DNA of 64,000 nucleotides from Paraescarpia echinospica (Eukaryota > Annelida > Polychaeta > Sabellida > Siboglinidae): assembly GCA_020002185.1 (NCBI GenBank), contig CM034534.1, positions 32,718,049 through 32,782,048 of the forward strand, in the 5' to 3' direction. The notes under the pieces are model-generated. The model had not been told where the DNA came from, made no database searches, and saw only the letters and a list, made by a program, of their open reading frames with translations. Of the stretch, positions 1 to 12,767 are shown one piece after another. The position numbers were made by a program, and so were the translations under genes. How positions within the stretch are numbered: position 1 is the stretch's first letter; every line of letters begins with the position of its first letter.

Positions 1-738
1 CATACAGCAGCTGTATGGACAGAAATAGAAGGGATCAAGGGGAATGGAGGACAACCAGGCATTGCCATACAGCAGCTGTATGGACAGAAATAGAAGGGAT
101 CAAGGGGAATGGAGGACAACCAGGCATTGCCATACAGCAGCTGTATGGACAGAAATAGAAGGGATCAAGGGGAATGGAGGACAACCAGGCATTGCCATAC
201 AGCAGCTGTATGGACAGAAATAGAAGGGATCAAGGGGAATGGAGGACAACCAGGCATTGCCATACAGCAGCTGTATGGACAGAAATAGAAGGGATCAAGG
301 GGAATGGAGGACAACCAGGCATTGCCATACAGCAGCTGTATGGACAGAAATAGAAGGGATCAAGGGGAATGGAGGACAACCGGGCATTGCCATACAGCAG
401 CTGTATGGACAGAAATAGAAGGGATCAAGGGGAATGGAGGACAACCGGCATTGCCATACAGCAGCTGTATGGACAGAAATAGAAGGGATCAAGGGGAATG
501 GAGGACAACCGGGCATTGCCATACAGCAGCTGTATGGACAGAAATAGAAGGGATCAAGGGGAATGGAGGACAACCAGGCATTGCTGTACAGCAGCTGTAT
601 GGACAGAAATAGAAGGGATCAAGGGGAATGGAGGACAACCAGGCATTGCCATACAGCAGCTGTATGGACAGAAATAGAAGGGATCAAGGGGAATGGAGGA
701 CAACCAGGCATTGCTGTACAGCAGCTGTATGGACAGAA
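1..738. repeat. 65-bp tandem satellite, about 11 copies
   Basis: A head-to-tail 65-bp unit starts at 1, 66, 131 and so on, with only a few substitutions and one single-base loss (near 448) between copies. Each unit contains a short interrupted palindrome, CATACAG-CAG-CTGTATG. The array runs off the left edge and ends abruptly at about 738, where LINE coding sequence begins. Reading frames through it are accidental: 65 is not a multiple of three and the frame changes every unit. Confidence 0.95.
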
Positions 739-1650
739 AAATAAGACAGACAGGAGAGCTGTGGATAAAGCAAAGAGAAATGGAAGAGGAGCTATACAGA
801 AAGCTAGACGAGGACAGTGGAAAGAAGATGATCTATAAGATGGCTCAAGAGAGGGATGAGGACAGCAAGGATGTAAAAACTGGAACAGTGATTAAGGACA
901 AGAATGGAAAGCTAGTTACGGACAGGAACAATGTGCTACAGGTCTGGGAAGAGTACATCAAGGCACTGCTGAACCAACAAGAAAGCAGAGAAGTACCAGG
1001 TAGATCTGCCAAGTGCAGTAGATGGATAAGTAAAGGTGAAGGAGATTGTGGACGAAGAGGTAGAGACAGCAATGAAGAAGATGAAGAAAGGACGGGTGAC
1101 TGGTATTGATGAAGTACGAGTGGAAATGCTGGTGGTGGCCGAACGCGTGGGAATCTGGTGGATAAAAAGATTGTTGAATACCTGCATGAAAGAGGGAAAG
1201 ATCCCAGAGGAGAGGAGAGGAGTGGAGAACAGGGATAATAGTTCCGATATGGACAAGAAAGGGAGAAATGGAAATACAGAGGCATCACGTTGCTGAGCCA
1301 CATGCTGAAGATGTTGGAGAGAATCCTGGATGGAAGGATAAGAATAATAGTGGAAGGAGAAATCGGAGAAGAACAACAGGGCTTTAGAAGAGGAAGAGGT
1401 GCAGCTGATGGAATGTTTGCGCTGAGACAGCTGATCGAAAAGAAGTTGGAGGGACAGGAGAGTATGGCTGCAGGTTTTATAGACCTGGAGAAAGCTTATG
1501 ACACGGTACCAATAAAAATGGCAATAGCGACACTGAGATGGATGGGGGTCCCAAAGGCAGAGGTCAGGATGGTGGAAGGGACATATGAAGAAACGAGGGG
1601 CAGAGTGGTGTGTGGACCTGGAATGTGTTCTGACATCACACACTTTGTCT
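739..1650 (+). pseudogene. Decayed non-LTR retrotransposon (LINE) reverse transcriptase fragment
   Basis: Three overlapping frames together show the linker and front half of a LINE reverse transcriptase. Around 800-990 is the pre-RT linker (MIYKMAQERDEDSKDV, VIKDKNGKLVTD). From about 1290 to 1600 are RT core blocks: GITLLSHMLKMLERILD, EEQQGFRRGRGAADGMFALR and FIDLEKAYDTVP. The F/Y-x-D-D catalytic block and everything after it are missing, so the fragment ends within the fingers/palm region near 1610. At least two frameshifts (about 1000 and 1260) make it dead. The clade is uncertain; block spelling resembles RTE-X or similar LINEs. The 65-bp satellite joins directly to its 5' side. Confidence 0.85.
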
Positions 1651-2190
1651 AAGTTTTCAATCTACCCAAAGCCTAAGTTATGACTCCATTGTGTCATTCA
1701 CCAAATAGTATTACTTGCAACTAGGGATATTAACTAGAGGTTTCTGATTGGGAAAGTATGCCCCTTGAAGGGAAGCCTATGTGGCTTCAATGTCATCAAT
1801 GTGCAAAAACTTTATATTTCATTATACAAAATATCTTCGTACCTCACTTAGTTACTTCAATTCAATTTGTTTTTATAATTTTATTTCATTAAAATAGAGA
1901 CAATCTGTTTTTCTATAAATTCTACTTCATGATTGACCCGTTCGACCCTACACAACTGTGTATGCAATATCATTGATCAACTTTTTGGTAGGTCGCTTCT
2001 GTAATTGAAACCTTACTGGTGTAATTATAATTGATTTGACAATTTTAGAAGTGTAATTGTAATAACAAATGAAAAGTAATTTGCACCAATCGGTACAATG
2101 CATCTTGTAAAGCCACACCAAAACACTTGCATTTCAGCATTACATCAGGCTTATCAAAACTCCATACAACATCACTGAGACTGGTGGTAT
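1651..2190. other. AT-rich intergenic or intronic stretch, nothing recognised
   Basis: There is no open frame with family resemblance, no terminal repeat and no RNA gene visible. It separates two LINE remnants. Confidence 0.5.
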
Positions 2191-4265
2191 GTGAACCATG
2201 CAATGGAGACAGCAATAGTGGCGCCACCTTATGGACAGTCACGGTTCATTCAACATGAATGCTGCAATGATGATGTTACATCTGCGTGTTCTGGCATGTG
2301 TGCCCACGCTGACAGTCAGCAAGCGGAGGTCGTAGCAGCGGACTACAACACGTGCCTCACTGACTGCTTAGACAAGCGCGCTCCTTGGCACCGACTCGCC
2401 GCATCCGTGGTATGATGCTGAAGTCGACAAAGTCAACGAAGCAAGAGAGAAGAGGCGAACATGTGGAGAAGAACGAAACTCGATATACACCGCCAATTAT
2501 ACGTCGCCGCTCGCGACGACTGCACTACAATGATAGCCAGTAAGAAAACTGAGTGTTATCGCGGACAATTACAGAACGCTAATAACAAGAACATGTTTCA
2601 CATTCTGAGATCACTCAACGTACACAAAATGCAACTTCTTGAATTCTGCTCAGTGAAGGAATGTTGTGATACATTCTCACGTTTCTTTCAAGAAAAGATC
2701 GAGAAATTACTGATTAACTTGCACTGCCGTTGACCCGACAGAGGACGAGTCACCTTGTTTTACTGACCCAATTCAAGTGTTCGAGCCAACTACTACAGCC
2801 GAAATGACTAATATTCTTGGCACTACGGATAAGACATGCTCACTTGATCCACTACCAACTAAATGACGACATGGGAAGTATCGGGCCTATCATCACACAT
2901 ATTGTAAACGCCTCACTCGAGGATGCAGTCATGCCTGTGCTGCTCAAGCACGCAGTTGTCCGGCCATTGCTCAAGAAACAATTACTCAACAAGAATATAC
3001 CCAATAACTACCGTCCAGTTAGTAACCTAAGCCATCTATCAAAAGTCATAGAGAGAAAGTTATTGCGCGAAGGATCATCTCTCATATTTCAGATCAGTGA
3101 ATGGAGGACTGTTTCCAATCAGCCTACCGGAAGAATCATTCAACTGAAACCGCACTGTTGCGTGTAACAAATGCCACGAAAGCCACTATAGACAATAGAC
3201 AAGGCACAGCACTAGTTCTTATTGACTTTGACACAATCAATCACAAGATAATGATCCAGTGGCTTCGGTTGCATTACGGCATTATTGGCAAGGCGCTTGG
3301 CTGGCTGCAATCCTATCTGCAGGACCGGACCCAGCTTGTGGTCATCCGTGATGCGTCATCAAACACAACATGCATGACATCAGGTGTTCCGCAGGTTATT
3401 CTCGATGTATGTACAACCCATTGGCGACATAATCAGGGCGCATGGACTTTGTTTTCATCATTATGCGGGTGATCTGCAGTTGTACTGCCACTTTGACCTC
3501 ACTGCGACTGCGTTGGCTGCTACTCTGTGACATATGGAGGAGTGTCTAGATATTGTCAATCAGTGGATGACACCAAACTACATGTGCATCAACAACAATA
3601 AAACAGAATATCTTCCCGTAGCACCAAAGACTGCTGCTGCGGCAGTGTGATAGGAGATGTTACGATTACTGCCTCAAGATGTGTTCGTAACCTTGGTATC
3701 GTTATGGATCGTCACCTCGATTTTAAGAAGCAAGTTTCAAGCATCATCAGTGTGTGCTCATTTCACCTGCGTCATATCAACCAGATGAGTCATTATCTCC
3801 CAATGACGACAAAGGAACGTGTCGTCAACGCCATTATTACATCATGGCTTGATTACTGCAATTCACTTCTATACGGCACTTCTGTTAACAACATCGCTCG
3901 ACTGCAGAGAATGCACAACTCTGCTGCTAGGTTGATCCTACGCCGCCCACGGAGTGATAGCGCCATGCCTCTCTTGTGCATTCTTCACTGGTTGCCTGTA
4001 GCACACAGAATCGGCTTTAAGCTATTAGTGTTTACATATAAAGCTGTGCATGGCGAAGTCCCAAAATATTTACGACCTTGTATGCCCATACAAACCAACA
4101 AGAGCCCTGCGCTCTACAAACAATAACATGTTAACGGTCCTGCGGACTCATGTCAAAGCTGGGAACAGTTTGTTCGCAGTCGCTGCAGCGACCTTGTGGA
4201 ACACTTTGCCTAATGACATTAAAATGTCTGATTGTCTCTCTACTTTTACGGCACACTTAGACTAA
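2191..4265 (+). pseudogene. Decayed L2/CR1-type LINE (linker, RT and C-terminal domain)
   Basis: Successive frames give the order of a CR1/L2-group ORF2 lacking its endonuclease. There is a linker at 2200-2730, then RT blocks at about 2990 (NNYRPVSNLSHLSKVIERK), 3110 (QSAYRKNHSTETALL), 3220 (LIDFDTINHKI), 3370 (SGVPQ) and about 3460 (HHYADDLQLY in a different frame), then the C-terminal region at 3640-4260 with LHWLPVAHRIGFKLLVF and LWNTLPNDIK. The blocks are colinear but interrupted by several frameshifts and stops, so it is inactive. It resembles the better preserved minus-strand copy at 56.5-59.7 kb closely enough to be the same broad clade, though clearly not a recent copy of it. Confidence 0.88.
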
Positions 4266-4315
4266 TTTTTTTTGACTCTCTTTCTTGTTCAATGTGGCAT
4301 AGTTTAGTCTGTGCA

Positions 4316-5467
4316 TTAACCCTACAGGTGGCCACTGGGCCGAATTCGGCCCATGCGATCAGTGCAAAACTGCTCCCGGCCGATTTTCAGCCCGATTCAG
4401 TATCACTCTTTTCAAAAAAGTTTTGTTTCCGTCACTAGCAACTAACATGGGAACAAGAGGTATCATTGGAAAGCTGAATTATTCTTCTTCCTGTGGCATT
4501 TTTATCAATGAGTTGTATCGCATCATGATTCAGTAATAGCAAATCACAACCAAATATGGCCGATTTTACTACGCTGTGCGTCAGGATTTTACATTCCCAT
4601 TCATACGGTCTAAACAGGGAAATGGAGGTACTGATGGAAAGCCCAACGATTGGTCTATCCAAATAAATTTACATCAACGGTCAACCAATCAGCGCATGGC
4701 TCTAAAACATCTTCTTGTTGACGCTGGTTTCATTCCATCACGACGAAAGTCCGCCATGTTTTTTGTCTCGCTTCGATAAGTTGAATTATTTAAAATGTCC
4801 GCGGCAACATATCAGCAAAATACAAGACAGTATTTGTGGATCAAGTTATTATACTAGTTCAGACAGTTACACAGACTTTGGGGCTGATTCGGCCGGCCTA
4901 CTCGAAGGATACGATGCATTCAGAATTCAAATACAACATGTCCTATAACCTGATGACATATATATGTGTGTAATTAGGAACTGTAGGTATTACTTACTTT
5001 ATTGATATGTAAGGAAATTGATACTAGATACGTCATGTTATCGGACAGGTGCGCCACGGCGCGCAACAGTAGGCCTGCGAGGCATATTGCCGTATTGGTT
5101 TTATTTGAACGTCCTACGAAAAATACAATAAAATGAAAAGTTCTGAATATAATTGAGTCTAGTTTTCATTATCACGCAGCTGAAATGTACAGCTACATTT
5201 GTCACACTGCATGCATGAACATACAACCGCACAATAATTATTTTGTCACTGGGCAAACTTGGGTTTCTACTTTACCCTCGTTCTGACGTTCATGAACAAT
5301 AGTCTCAATTTTACATGGGTCTGCCTAAAAAAAATTAATATAAAAAAAAATTCTGAGTATATTTGATTAATTTTTTCTGTACTCATTAGCTTATATACAT
5401 GGCTACATTTCTCTAATTGGACATTGACACATACAACCACTCAGAAATTAGCTAGTAGTAGGGTGAA
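4316..5467. mobile_element. Possible piggyBac-like non-autonomous insertion (weak)
   Basis: The left edge reads TTAACCCTAC and the right edge, on the other strand, TTCACCCTAC, so 9 of 10 terminal bases match in inverted orientation around a TTAA-like site. The matching does not extend further. No transposase is present. The interval lies between the end of LINE coding sequence and an L2-like 3' tail, so an insertion into a LINE 3' UTR would fit, but this is inference. Confidence 0.25.
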
Positions 5468-5579
5468 CAAAATATTTGTTTGCATTTATTTTATATAAAC
5501 TTTAAACAGTTATATCTTCATGATTATTTGATGTTATACCTACATGTACATTATTTCAGTTACATGAATTTGCAATGTC

Positions 5580-5795
5580 TTATTTCTACACAGAACTGTA
5601 GCTAAGATCATTATTTTAGTATTTTTATTTAATTACTGTATTTATTTGTATTTTATTAATATTAATATTATTTTTTAGAAAATGCATATTTATTTAGCCA
5701 TAATTATTACCTCTATCTAGGTTATTCATGTTGTAAAGCGCCACGAACAATTTGTAATTGGATCTGGCGCTATATTAAATAAAATATATTATTAT
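5580..5795 (+). mobile_element. L2-like LINE 3' end
   Basis: The segment ends with TGTAAAGCGCCACGAAC, then GGCGCTATATTAAATAAAA and a short (ATT)n tail. This is the hallmark of L2-group LINE 3' termini: a small stem around GCGC followed by a short tandem tail. It may be the displaced tail of the LINE whose coding part ends at about 4265, or an independent truncated copy. Confidence 0.7.
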
Positions 5796-7438
5796 TCTGC
5801 AATGACAGGTATTGCTTGTATGTTGGTATGATAGACACAGTATCTTGCTGTATCTTATAACAGTACTAGCCAGGATACCCCAGCGACAAAAGACACATAT
5901 CAATATTTTCTAGTTAAAACCACTTCAAGATCCAAATGTACACCCATTTTATGTCCATACATAGTTACGATGTTACTATAAAGTTACAAACTACCACACA
6001 ACAATGTTAGTGTGTAATGCTACACCAGTGGTGTTTGTGTATTGAAGCGTGTTGCACGTTGTATATAAATATTTTTATATTGTCCCTAAACTAGAAAACT
6101 GGCACACCAAAAGAAACCACCTAGATGATTTTTCACAACTTATCTGGTTTCCCCATCTCATCTCAAACGTACCAAAAATGGCAGCTGCCAGCAGATTAAC
6201 CCTTTCTACACCACAGGCAGCTTTCCCGTATTTGTGTGTGCTTCCTTGTAGAAATTGTCATTAAGATTGTTTCGAGGTCATGAATATTTGATTTTCTGTG
6301 CAAACACTATTTTGTTAATACACAAATGACAGACTATGAAATGAATCTTTCTTGACATCTACAGATGTGTAAATTTTAAGAACGCAGTACTTCACATTTG
6401 AAAAAACCAGGCGAGCGATTTATATATGCCAAATAATTTAGCACGAGCAATTTCATAGTTTTATTTTCATCCGCTAGGTGGCATTCCTGTTTGCTCGTCT
6501 GGTGACGCCACTGCCCAGTTATGCCAAAATGCAACCGAGGCTAGCCATGCCATAGCGGAATTCATTACGCAAGACTAATTCGATCGGGTCAATTCAGGAC
6601 ATCAAGCATTGGCACAGATTGAAAAGTTGCATGTTGATAAAACATTTGAGACAGGAAGTACTAATGATGATGTTACAAAAAATTACTGCAGTGTAATGAG
6701 TACTAACGACGCTGATGATTTAGTTGTTTTGTTTATGGGGCGGATGATAGCTGTCAGCACCACCGCTACCGCCGCAATCCCATGACCCGAGCAGAGATCG
6801 TGTGTCACGGTTTTGATTTCACCGCCACCCGGTGCGGAAAATTGCAGCTGATTAATGGTCTATGAATGTCAAACGACAGCCGGCCGACAAGAATCCCGTT
6901 GAGCAATAAGCAAACTCCAAGTCATGGCTCTGGAAACGACAGCAACTGCGCACTAGCGCTAATTTACATGACAAGAACAGACTTTCTTTCAAACAAATGG
7001 GTGTATATTTTGCCACAAGAGGGCACATGCAACAAGTCTGGTGGAGCGAACGATAATGGCAATTAGCACGAGTGATAAATCGCTCCCTAGATGACCGATT
7101 AGTTCCAGCAGTAGGGAGTTAGAGCGATCGTTCGCCCCAAAAATAATGCACTGAAAATATGACACCAGTTTGAGTTGTCTAGCCACCTTCTTATAATAAT
7201 CCCTGCAATAGGCAAGGAATGTAAGGATGGTCACCAACTGTGCTTTATACCTCATGTTGCTTTCATTAAAAGACTATCGTGTCAACTACTATATATGAAA
7301 TGATATCAATAATGTTGAATACATTATAGAAATGCTGAGTAAATGTTATTGAAATTGCTGTCTTACAATTAACTAATTATCCGATCATGAAGCGAAAAAA
7401 CAAATACTTCAAAATGATATGTCATTAAACAAATCCAG
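5796..7438. other. Noncoding stretch, no gene recognised
   Basis: AT-rich sequence with short accidental open frames only. A single CTCF-like core (CCGCTAGGTGGCATT) occurs at about 6470. It probably belongs to a downstream intron of the minus-strand TIA1-like gene. Confidence 0.4.
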
Positions 7439-7443
7439 TGAAG

Positions 7444-7810
7444 CAGGCTTTGACATTAACACTGACCCGCTGCCTCTTTTGAGGCTGTCGGGCCAGTTTT
7501 CATATTTTACTGGCTCACCGGGCTTCAATTCGATTGACCATCATCGTGTTTCCGGTAACCCGACCATACCTAGGAAAATAGGACAACCCTAATCTTTTTA
7601 TTTGATATTTAGGTCGGTGATGTCTCAGATTTTGCATTAATAGCAGACTGCAGAGTGTTACCACGATTACAAATCTTCATTTAACTTTGCATTGTGGACT
7701 TCTTGAACATTTTTTTACCAAATCCGGGCCAGTTTTTGGACGGGCCAGTAACTTTTCAAATCTACTGGCCCCCTGGGCCTGTGGATACCAAATCTTAATG
7801 TCAAGGCCTG
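7444..7810. mobile_element. 367-bp MITE with CAGGCYTTGACATTAA termini
   Basis: The left end CAGGCTTTGACATTAA and the right end TTAATGTCAAGGCCTG are inverted copies differing at one base. TGAAG flanks both sides (7439-7443 and 7811-7815), as a target duplication would. The interior repeats GGGCCAGT and TACTGGC motifs in both orientations. There is no coding capacity. The termini resemble hAT-type ends (CAGG...), but the visible duplication is only 5 bp, so the superfamily is open. Confidence 0.75.
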
Positions 7811-7815
7811 TGAAG

Positions 7816-9268
7816 CAAATGTAGTTTTGCCCCAGTAAAACAATTATCTTTCACTAACGTGGCTTGACCAAGTATTAACTTATAATTTATAAACAGCATA
7901 TGATATTGATTAGGTAAGATCTGGCAGGAACGATATTCTCAGGCTGTTTGCTGTAAGTAAAGCAGGTGGCTCGCCTACTAAACCTACCAGGTTGTCAGCT
8001 TCCTCTAATCATCATTTGGTGATCACAGTGAGCTCATCCGAAGTCAGTAGACACTGCAATCAAAGAATGCTTGATACAGGAAGAGCTAACTTAATAATTC
8101 CAACGAAACCACACAGAAGTGAGAGCAATATCATCATCATGTGGAAACATGGTTGGGTTTTATTTAAACGGTGGACGCATTATTGCCCGTACCTAACAAA
8201 GCAGCCACTAAAACTGTAATTCAACATCCCATTTAGATAACAGTTTGAAAACATTTTTGTAAGGGAATTGATGAACAACAATTTTGTAAAAAGTGTTTAT
8301 TTGACCATGACTTATAGCCTAAGTCAACCTTTCCGTTTACAACTAGACAACCGTGCGTGCATATTAAAAATGCATTGTAGATTATCATTCAAACATGATT
8401 CTAATAACACTATGCACAACAGAGAACAGAGAAATGCTTGTTTAAACACGTGATTCCAGATATCAGTAAAATCTGCATCATTGCAACAGGCATTTATATT
8501 TATACTTTATAGGTCCATTAATAACTGTTCAAAAGAAACGTAATGTCTAATGTGGAAACATACACATTTCTAAATGGTCATGAAGTTTAGCAATGGTCAG
8601 AATTGGGCAAGTTGTATGTAGATACATGTGTACACATATAAAGTCATGCATACTATATTAGACCGAGTTGATGGGCATTTCAAAAAGCATGTACATATAC
8701 ATGTATACGTTTATCATGGCAAATTATTTGTAACAGAACAACCAATTTTTAAATATCCATGCAATTCTGCAAAGCCATATACCACAAATAGAGGGTCTTT
8801 GTATATTTGTATTTACCAACCCCATTTTACAACCCCACATCTCAACATGACTATTGGTGAAACCACAACGGACAGTTAAACAGACGCAGTAACACAAAAC
8901 ATTGAGGAAATAAGTAAAGGTGTTTACCCACATCGTCTTGTCTGATTAAGCCACTCTGTTGGAGCTTCCTCTAATAAACTAAATTTGGATTATCAAGAGC
9001 TGCATGCATAAATCCAATGTTATTATTACCAGAACAGCACTTTACAATATTGTTACATCACAAAAAGAAGCGAGTAGAAAATTATAAATTGAAATACAAA
9101 ATAGAAAAAAAATGCACTGACTGCAAATCCCATCAGAAAACTCAAAATATATGTGAAAATTAGCCAACCAATGCGGAAACATGCAGTTTTTGCCAAGGTT
9201 AGCAGCACTTAGCACACATGTTCTAATTGAAAATGAAGCTGGGATTCCAACAAATTTGCACTTTCTAC
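7816..9268. other. Noncoding stretch, no gene recognised
   Basis: Only short open frames without family resemblance on either strand, and no terminal repeats found. Likely intronic to the TIA1-like gene if its downstream exons lie further left. Confidence 0.4.
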
Positions 9269-9270
9269 TA

Positions 9271-10606
9271 CAGTTATTTGCAAAAGTTAAAGACCAGGTA
9301 CGATTTTTTGAAGAAATTTGACAAAACTATGATTTTTTGGCCTTCACATAACATTAAATCAGTTTATTTCGCCAAATAAACGTAGTACAACATAATATGA
9401 AACTTTATGTCGTCCAAAAGTGTCCTTTGCATTGACCGCCTGGATGCAATATGGCATGCTAGAAACCAGAGATTCGCAGTACTCCTGGGTGATTTCGGTG
9501 ACCCAAACATCCTTGATAGCTTGTTTCAAGTTTTGAACGCTTGATGGTTGTTTGTCTGCCACCTTATCCTTCATTATAGTCCACATGTTCTCAATGGGAT
9601 TTAGATCTGGGCTGTTCCCAGGGCATTCCAGCACGGAGATTATGTTCTTCTTGAGGAAATCAGTGGCTACCTTGGATCGGTGACAAGGAGCGCCATCTTG
9701 CATGGAAATCGTACATTTGTGGATGTCCATATGCAGTTTCAGCTTCTCATTCAGCAACTCCACGTACCTAGGTCAATTCATAGTGGTGTTAGGTGGAATA
9801 AAATACAGACCAGAAAGGCCAAAACATTACATGGCACCCAAATCATCTGACTTGGCGGGTGTTTCATTGTGGCTGCTGTATATTTCTCATCAAATCGCTT
9901 ACCTACTGGCCGCCTAACGTGCCTCTTGCGAGGTATAAACTGCTGCATGGTCGATTCATCTGAGAACAACACTTTCTTTCAGTGCGCGAGAGTCCAGTGG
10001 CGATGCCGTCTGGCAAAGTCCAGTCTCTTTTTTTCATCACAGGTGTCAGGCGTGGCTTCCGGGCCGTATTGCGGGACTTGAGCCCAAATTCCTTGCTGAG
10101 ACGTCTCGAAACAGTACTGAGACTTATTTCCGTACCTTTTAAGCGTAAAGCAGCCCGAATTTTCTTGCATGAGCTCATTGGCGAGCGCATCACGATGCGT
10201 CTCATTGCGTGGTCATCCCTGAGCGTAGTTTTCCGTGGACGACCACTCCTTTTACTGTCACGAAAAGTGCCATCAGTATTGAATTTGACGATGGCGTTGT
10301 GCACGGCTGTCTTGGAATAACGTAATTTAGCACTAATGTCTCTTTCCATATATCCTTCTCCATGTAGAGTCATTATTTGTGCCCCTGGAACCTCTATCAA
10401 AGACGATTTTTTGCCCATTTCAGGGATGAAGACAAAACTGAAAAACACCTAATCGATACTGACAGCAGCAAACAAATGACCTGGAAGTACTGACTAGGCG
10501 TATTGCTTCAAGGCCCAAATAGCATGATGCAATCCAGACATTATCTGATGCCATACCATAAAATGCTTAAAAATCGTGCCTGGTCTTAAACTTTTGCAAA
10601 TGACTG
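9271..10606 (-). mobile_element. Tc1-type DNA transposon, 1336 bp, inactive
   Basis: Inverted terminal repeats of about 39 bp (CAGTTATTTGCAAAAGTT at left; the reverse complement at right begins CAGTCATTTGCAAAAG) are flanked on both sides by TA, at 9269-9270 and 10607-10608. This is the diagnostic Tc1/mariner target duplication. The transposase lies on the minus strand in three frames. Full ends with a broken gene indicate an old but structurally complete insertion. Confidence 0.93.
9359..10448 (-). pseudogene. Tc1-type transposase (DD34E), frameshifted
   Basis: The N-terminal part (minus frame 9903-10448) has the paired helix-turn-helix DNA-binding region, with GRPRKTTLRDDHAMRRIV linking the two halves. 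The catalytic region follows in two other frames: LFSDEST with the first Asp at about 9965, MQDGAPCHRS with the second Asp, and NPIENMW with the Glu. Exactly 34 residues separate the second Asp from the Glu, giving DD34E, the Tc1 signature. Frameshifts near 9970 and 9770, plus apparent loss around 9770-9800, inactivate it. The family cuts and pastes at TA sites. Confidence 0.92.
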
Positions 10607-10608
10607 TA

Positions 10609-12671
10609 ATACAAATTCATCAAAGCCGACATCAAAAGGGCCAACTCTCATTGGAAATTAATTTACTTGACATTAAAAAGATCCAATCGTTTTGTTGTGA
10701 AATCATATTAAAACAGTATAAACTATATCTATTATCACAAACTGACTGCCCAAATGTTTTAACGAAGCAGAAACAATTTTAGAATTCAACGTTTACAAAA
10801 ATCGGTGTTGCCACTAAAATCTGTAAATAGTGAGCTTGGATAATTCCAAAAAAGTAGAACAATTACAACCAAAACAGTAACAAAATGCATCGTAGCCATT
10901 GGATATACATAATTATTATTTAAGTTGTCATCATTTTGGATATTGCCAATATGACCAATATCTGGGCTACACATATCCCATATTAATTACTGTATTACAG
11001 TATGAACTGTTTCGTGTACACCATCTATCAGTTTAACCCTAAAAAGGTAATAAAATTAATATACTAACAGTCTACTAATTTTTTACAAGTGAACGAACAT
11101 ATGTGCTAAGTGACAACCTCAGTCAGTTATTTTGTCTGCATGTACTAATGAATTTCTAGAAAAACAATGCAGCTCTTGAAACCCCAAAATGTACAAGTTG
11201 CTGTGAACTGTGGTCATGTTTCTCAGCTAGCTCATTGCGCCACACGTGCTTACCAAAGCAAGGAAAGAAATCTCTCCCAAATGGCTGGACAGATGGGTTG
11301 GGTATTCGGTGGCCGTCGAGTGTACAGGACACTAGATTACGACAGCTATGTGTGCTGCTCAGCCAATCGGTCACTGTCGTGTGTGTTTGCCTCCATCCGC
11401 CGATGACCAAACCCAATTACAGGGTTATCGTGACATCATCACAGAGAAATTTCAATAGCTGAAAGACTTTCGAATGACACAGAGAAAACAAAATGCACAA
11501 ACCATATACGATGACACATCTTCAGGGCACCCCTGAAAGAAAATGCTGTTAGAACAACCTATGGAAATGCTACAGAGAAACAAAATGTGTACCTACCATT
11601 TAATTCACATGGTAGAAAATATAATAAAATACTGGTAAAATTTGAAAATCTTACCAACCAAGACAGTGGAAAACAACATTGGTTCTCCGGGCAGTCGTGT
11701 TCGCATTGTGCCAATATGTACAAAATTTATACCTACCAATGCACATCAGCCACGCTGTCATAAGAATAAAATAAAATTGTGGTTACCCAAACTACAGATT
11801 TTTCTGTTTGTTCATTTTGTCAAAATGATTGAAAAGCACTGTCATTACAAACAGTTTGTACAAATAATGATGACAGTGGTGTTTTATTTCTCAATCAGTC
11901 AAATTAAAAGTTCTCTTCCCAAAAAAAATTTCAAATATGTTTTATGCAGATTAAAAAGAAAACACGATGTTCCTTACAAAAAGTCAACTGTTTTTGGATA
12001 GTATTTCCTGAAAATTGTTACAAGCAAATAATAGTTACTGCAAAACAAAAAACACACAAAGGAAATACATTTTCCTCTGTTTGTTTGCTAATATACATTC
12101 AGCAATTGAACGTCACTGCATGATTTCTTTGGATGTCCTGATGGGAAATAATTTAGTTTTATAAATTCTCAATGCCAAAGCATATTTGGCATTCAGAAAT
12201 GTGCGAATACAATATATCAGTATATCAACAAAATCTGACGTCACAAGAATTTGCAATGTTTGAGGTAAATGAATTTTTCCCGCCATCAGATTTGTTAACA
12301 ACTTGTAATAGTGCAAGTAGGAACATGGTACAGTTTCCGATGAGGACCTCAAAGAAATGCTGTGCAGTAGGGAGGTAGAAAGGTAAAATGTAATATAGTA
12401 AGATACTCCCATTGCAGTCTAGTTGCTGTGCCATCCTCTTCTACAAGGCAATAAACATATAGAAAGTGAAAACGAAAGTGATTACCTGCCACACCTGCAC
12501 CAGTGTCAAATGGCTGTCATTAGTCATGGAAATGATAATAAGAAAAGAAATAATGAAAGGTATACAAGCCAGTCGTCTCAATGGGGACGACAACGACGCA
12601 GCAGCTAGAGCCAGTTGATAACACACACCTTTCACACGCAGTGGCCCATGTATACACAAACACGCACTCAC
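10609..12671. other. Intronic stretch of the TIA1-like gene, no exon found
   Basis: The expected next exon of a TIA-1-type gene (starting near a V-N-W-A motif after RRM1) was looked for on the minus strand and not seen. Only short frames without resemblance are present, so the following intron probably extends at least through this region. Confidence 0.45.
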
Positions 12672-12767
12672 CCGTCCCAAACACATGCGTTTGTTCATCG
12701 CCATCAGTGCCGCGGCTGCTGCCTGGTGCTCGGCAAACTCAACGAACGCATATGGATCATTGCCGGG
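12672..12767 (-). CDS. TIA-1/TIAR-like RNA-binding protein, exon 4 (end of RRM1)
   Basis: A 96-bp phase-0 exon lies between a GTTTCAG acceptor and a GTGAGT donor. It encodes 32 residues including NDPYAFVEFAEH and AAAALMAMN. This is the RNP1 strand and following helix of the first RRM of TIA-1/TIAR; vertebrate TIA-1 proteins have NDPYCFVEF and AAAALAAMN at the same place. TIA-1 proteins bind U-rich RNA, act in alternative splicing, and in the cytoplasm nucleate stress granules. The RNP1 aromatic residues (Y, F) are kept. It reads on from exon 3 without frame change. Confidence 0.9.

Noticed and set aside
6516..6545. Possible next TIA1 exon (minus strand near TGGGCAGT)
   Set aside because: The peptide in frame does not match the expected V-N-W-A-T-T-P region and lacks a convincing acceptor.
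10609..11462. Open frames around 11,156-11,462 on both strands
   Set aside because: Mutually overlapping, with no splice sites or domain resemblance.
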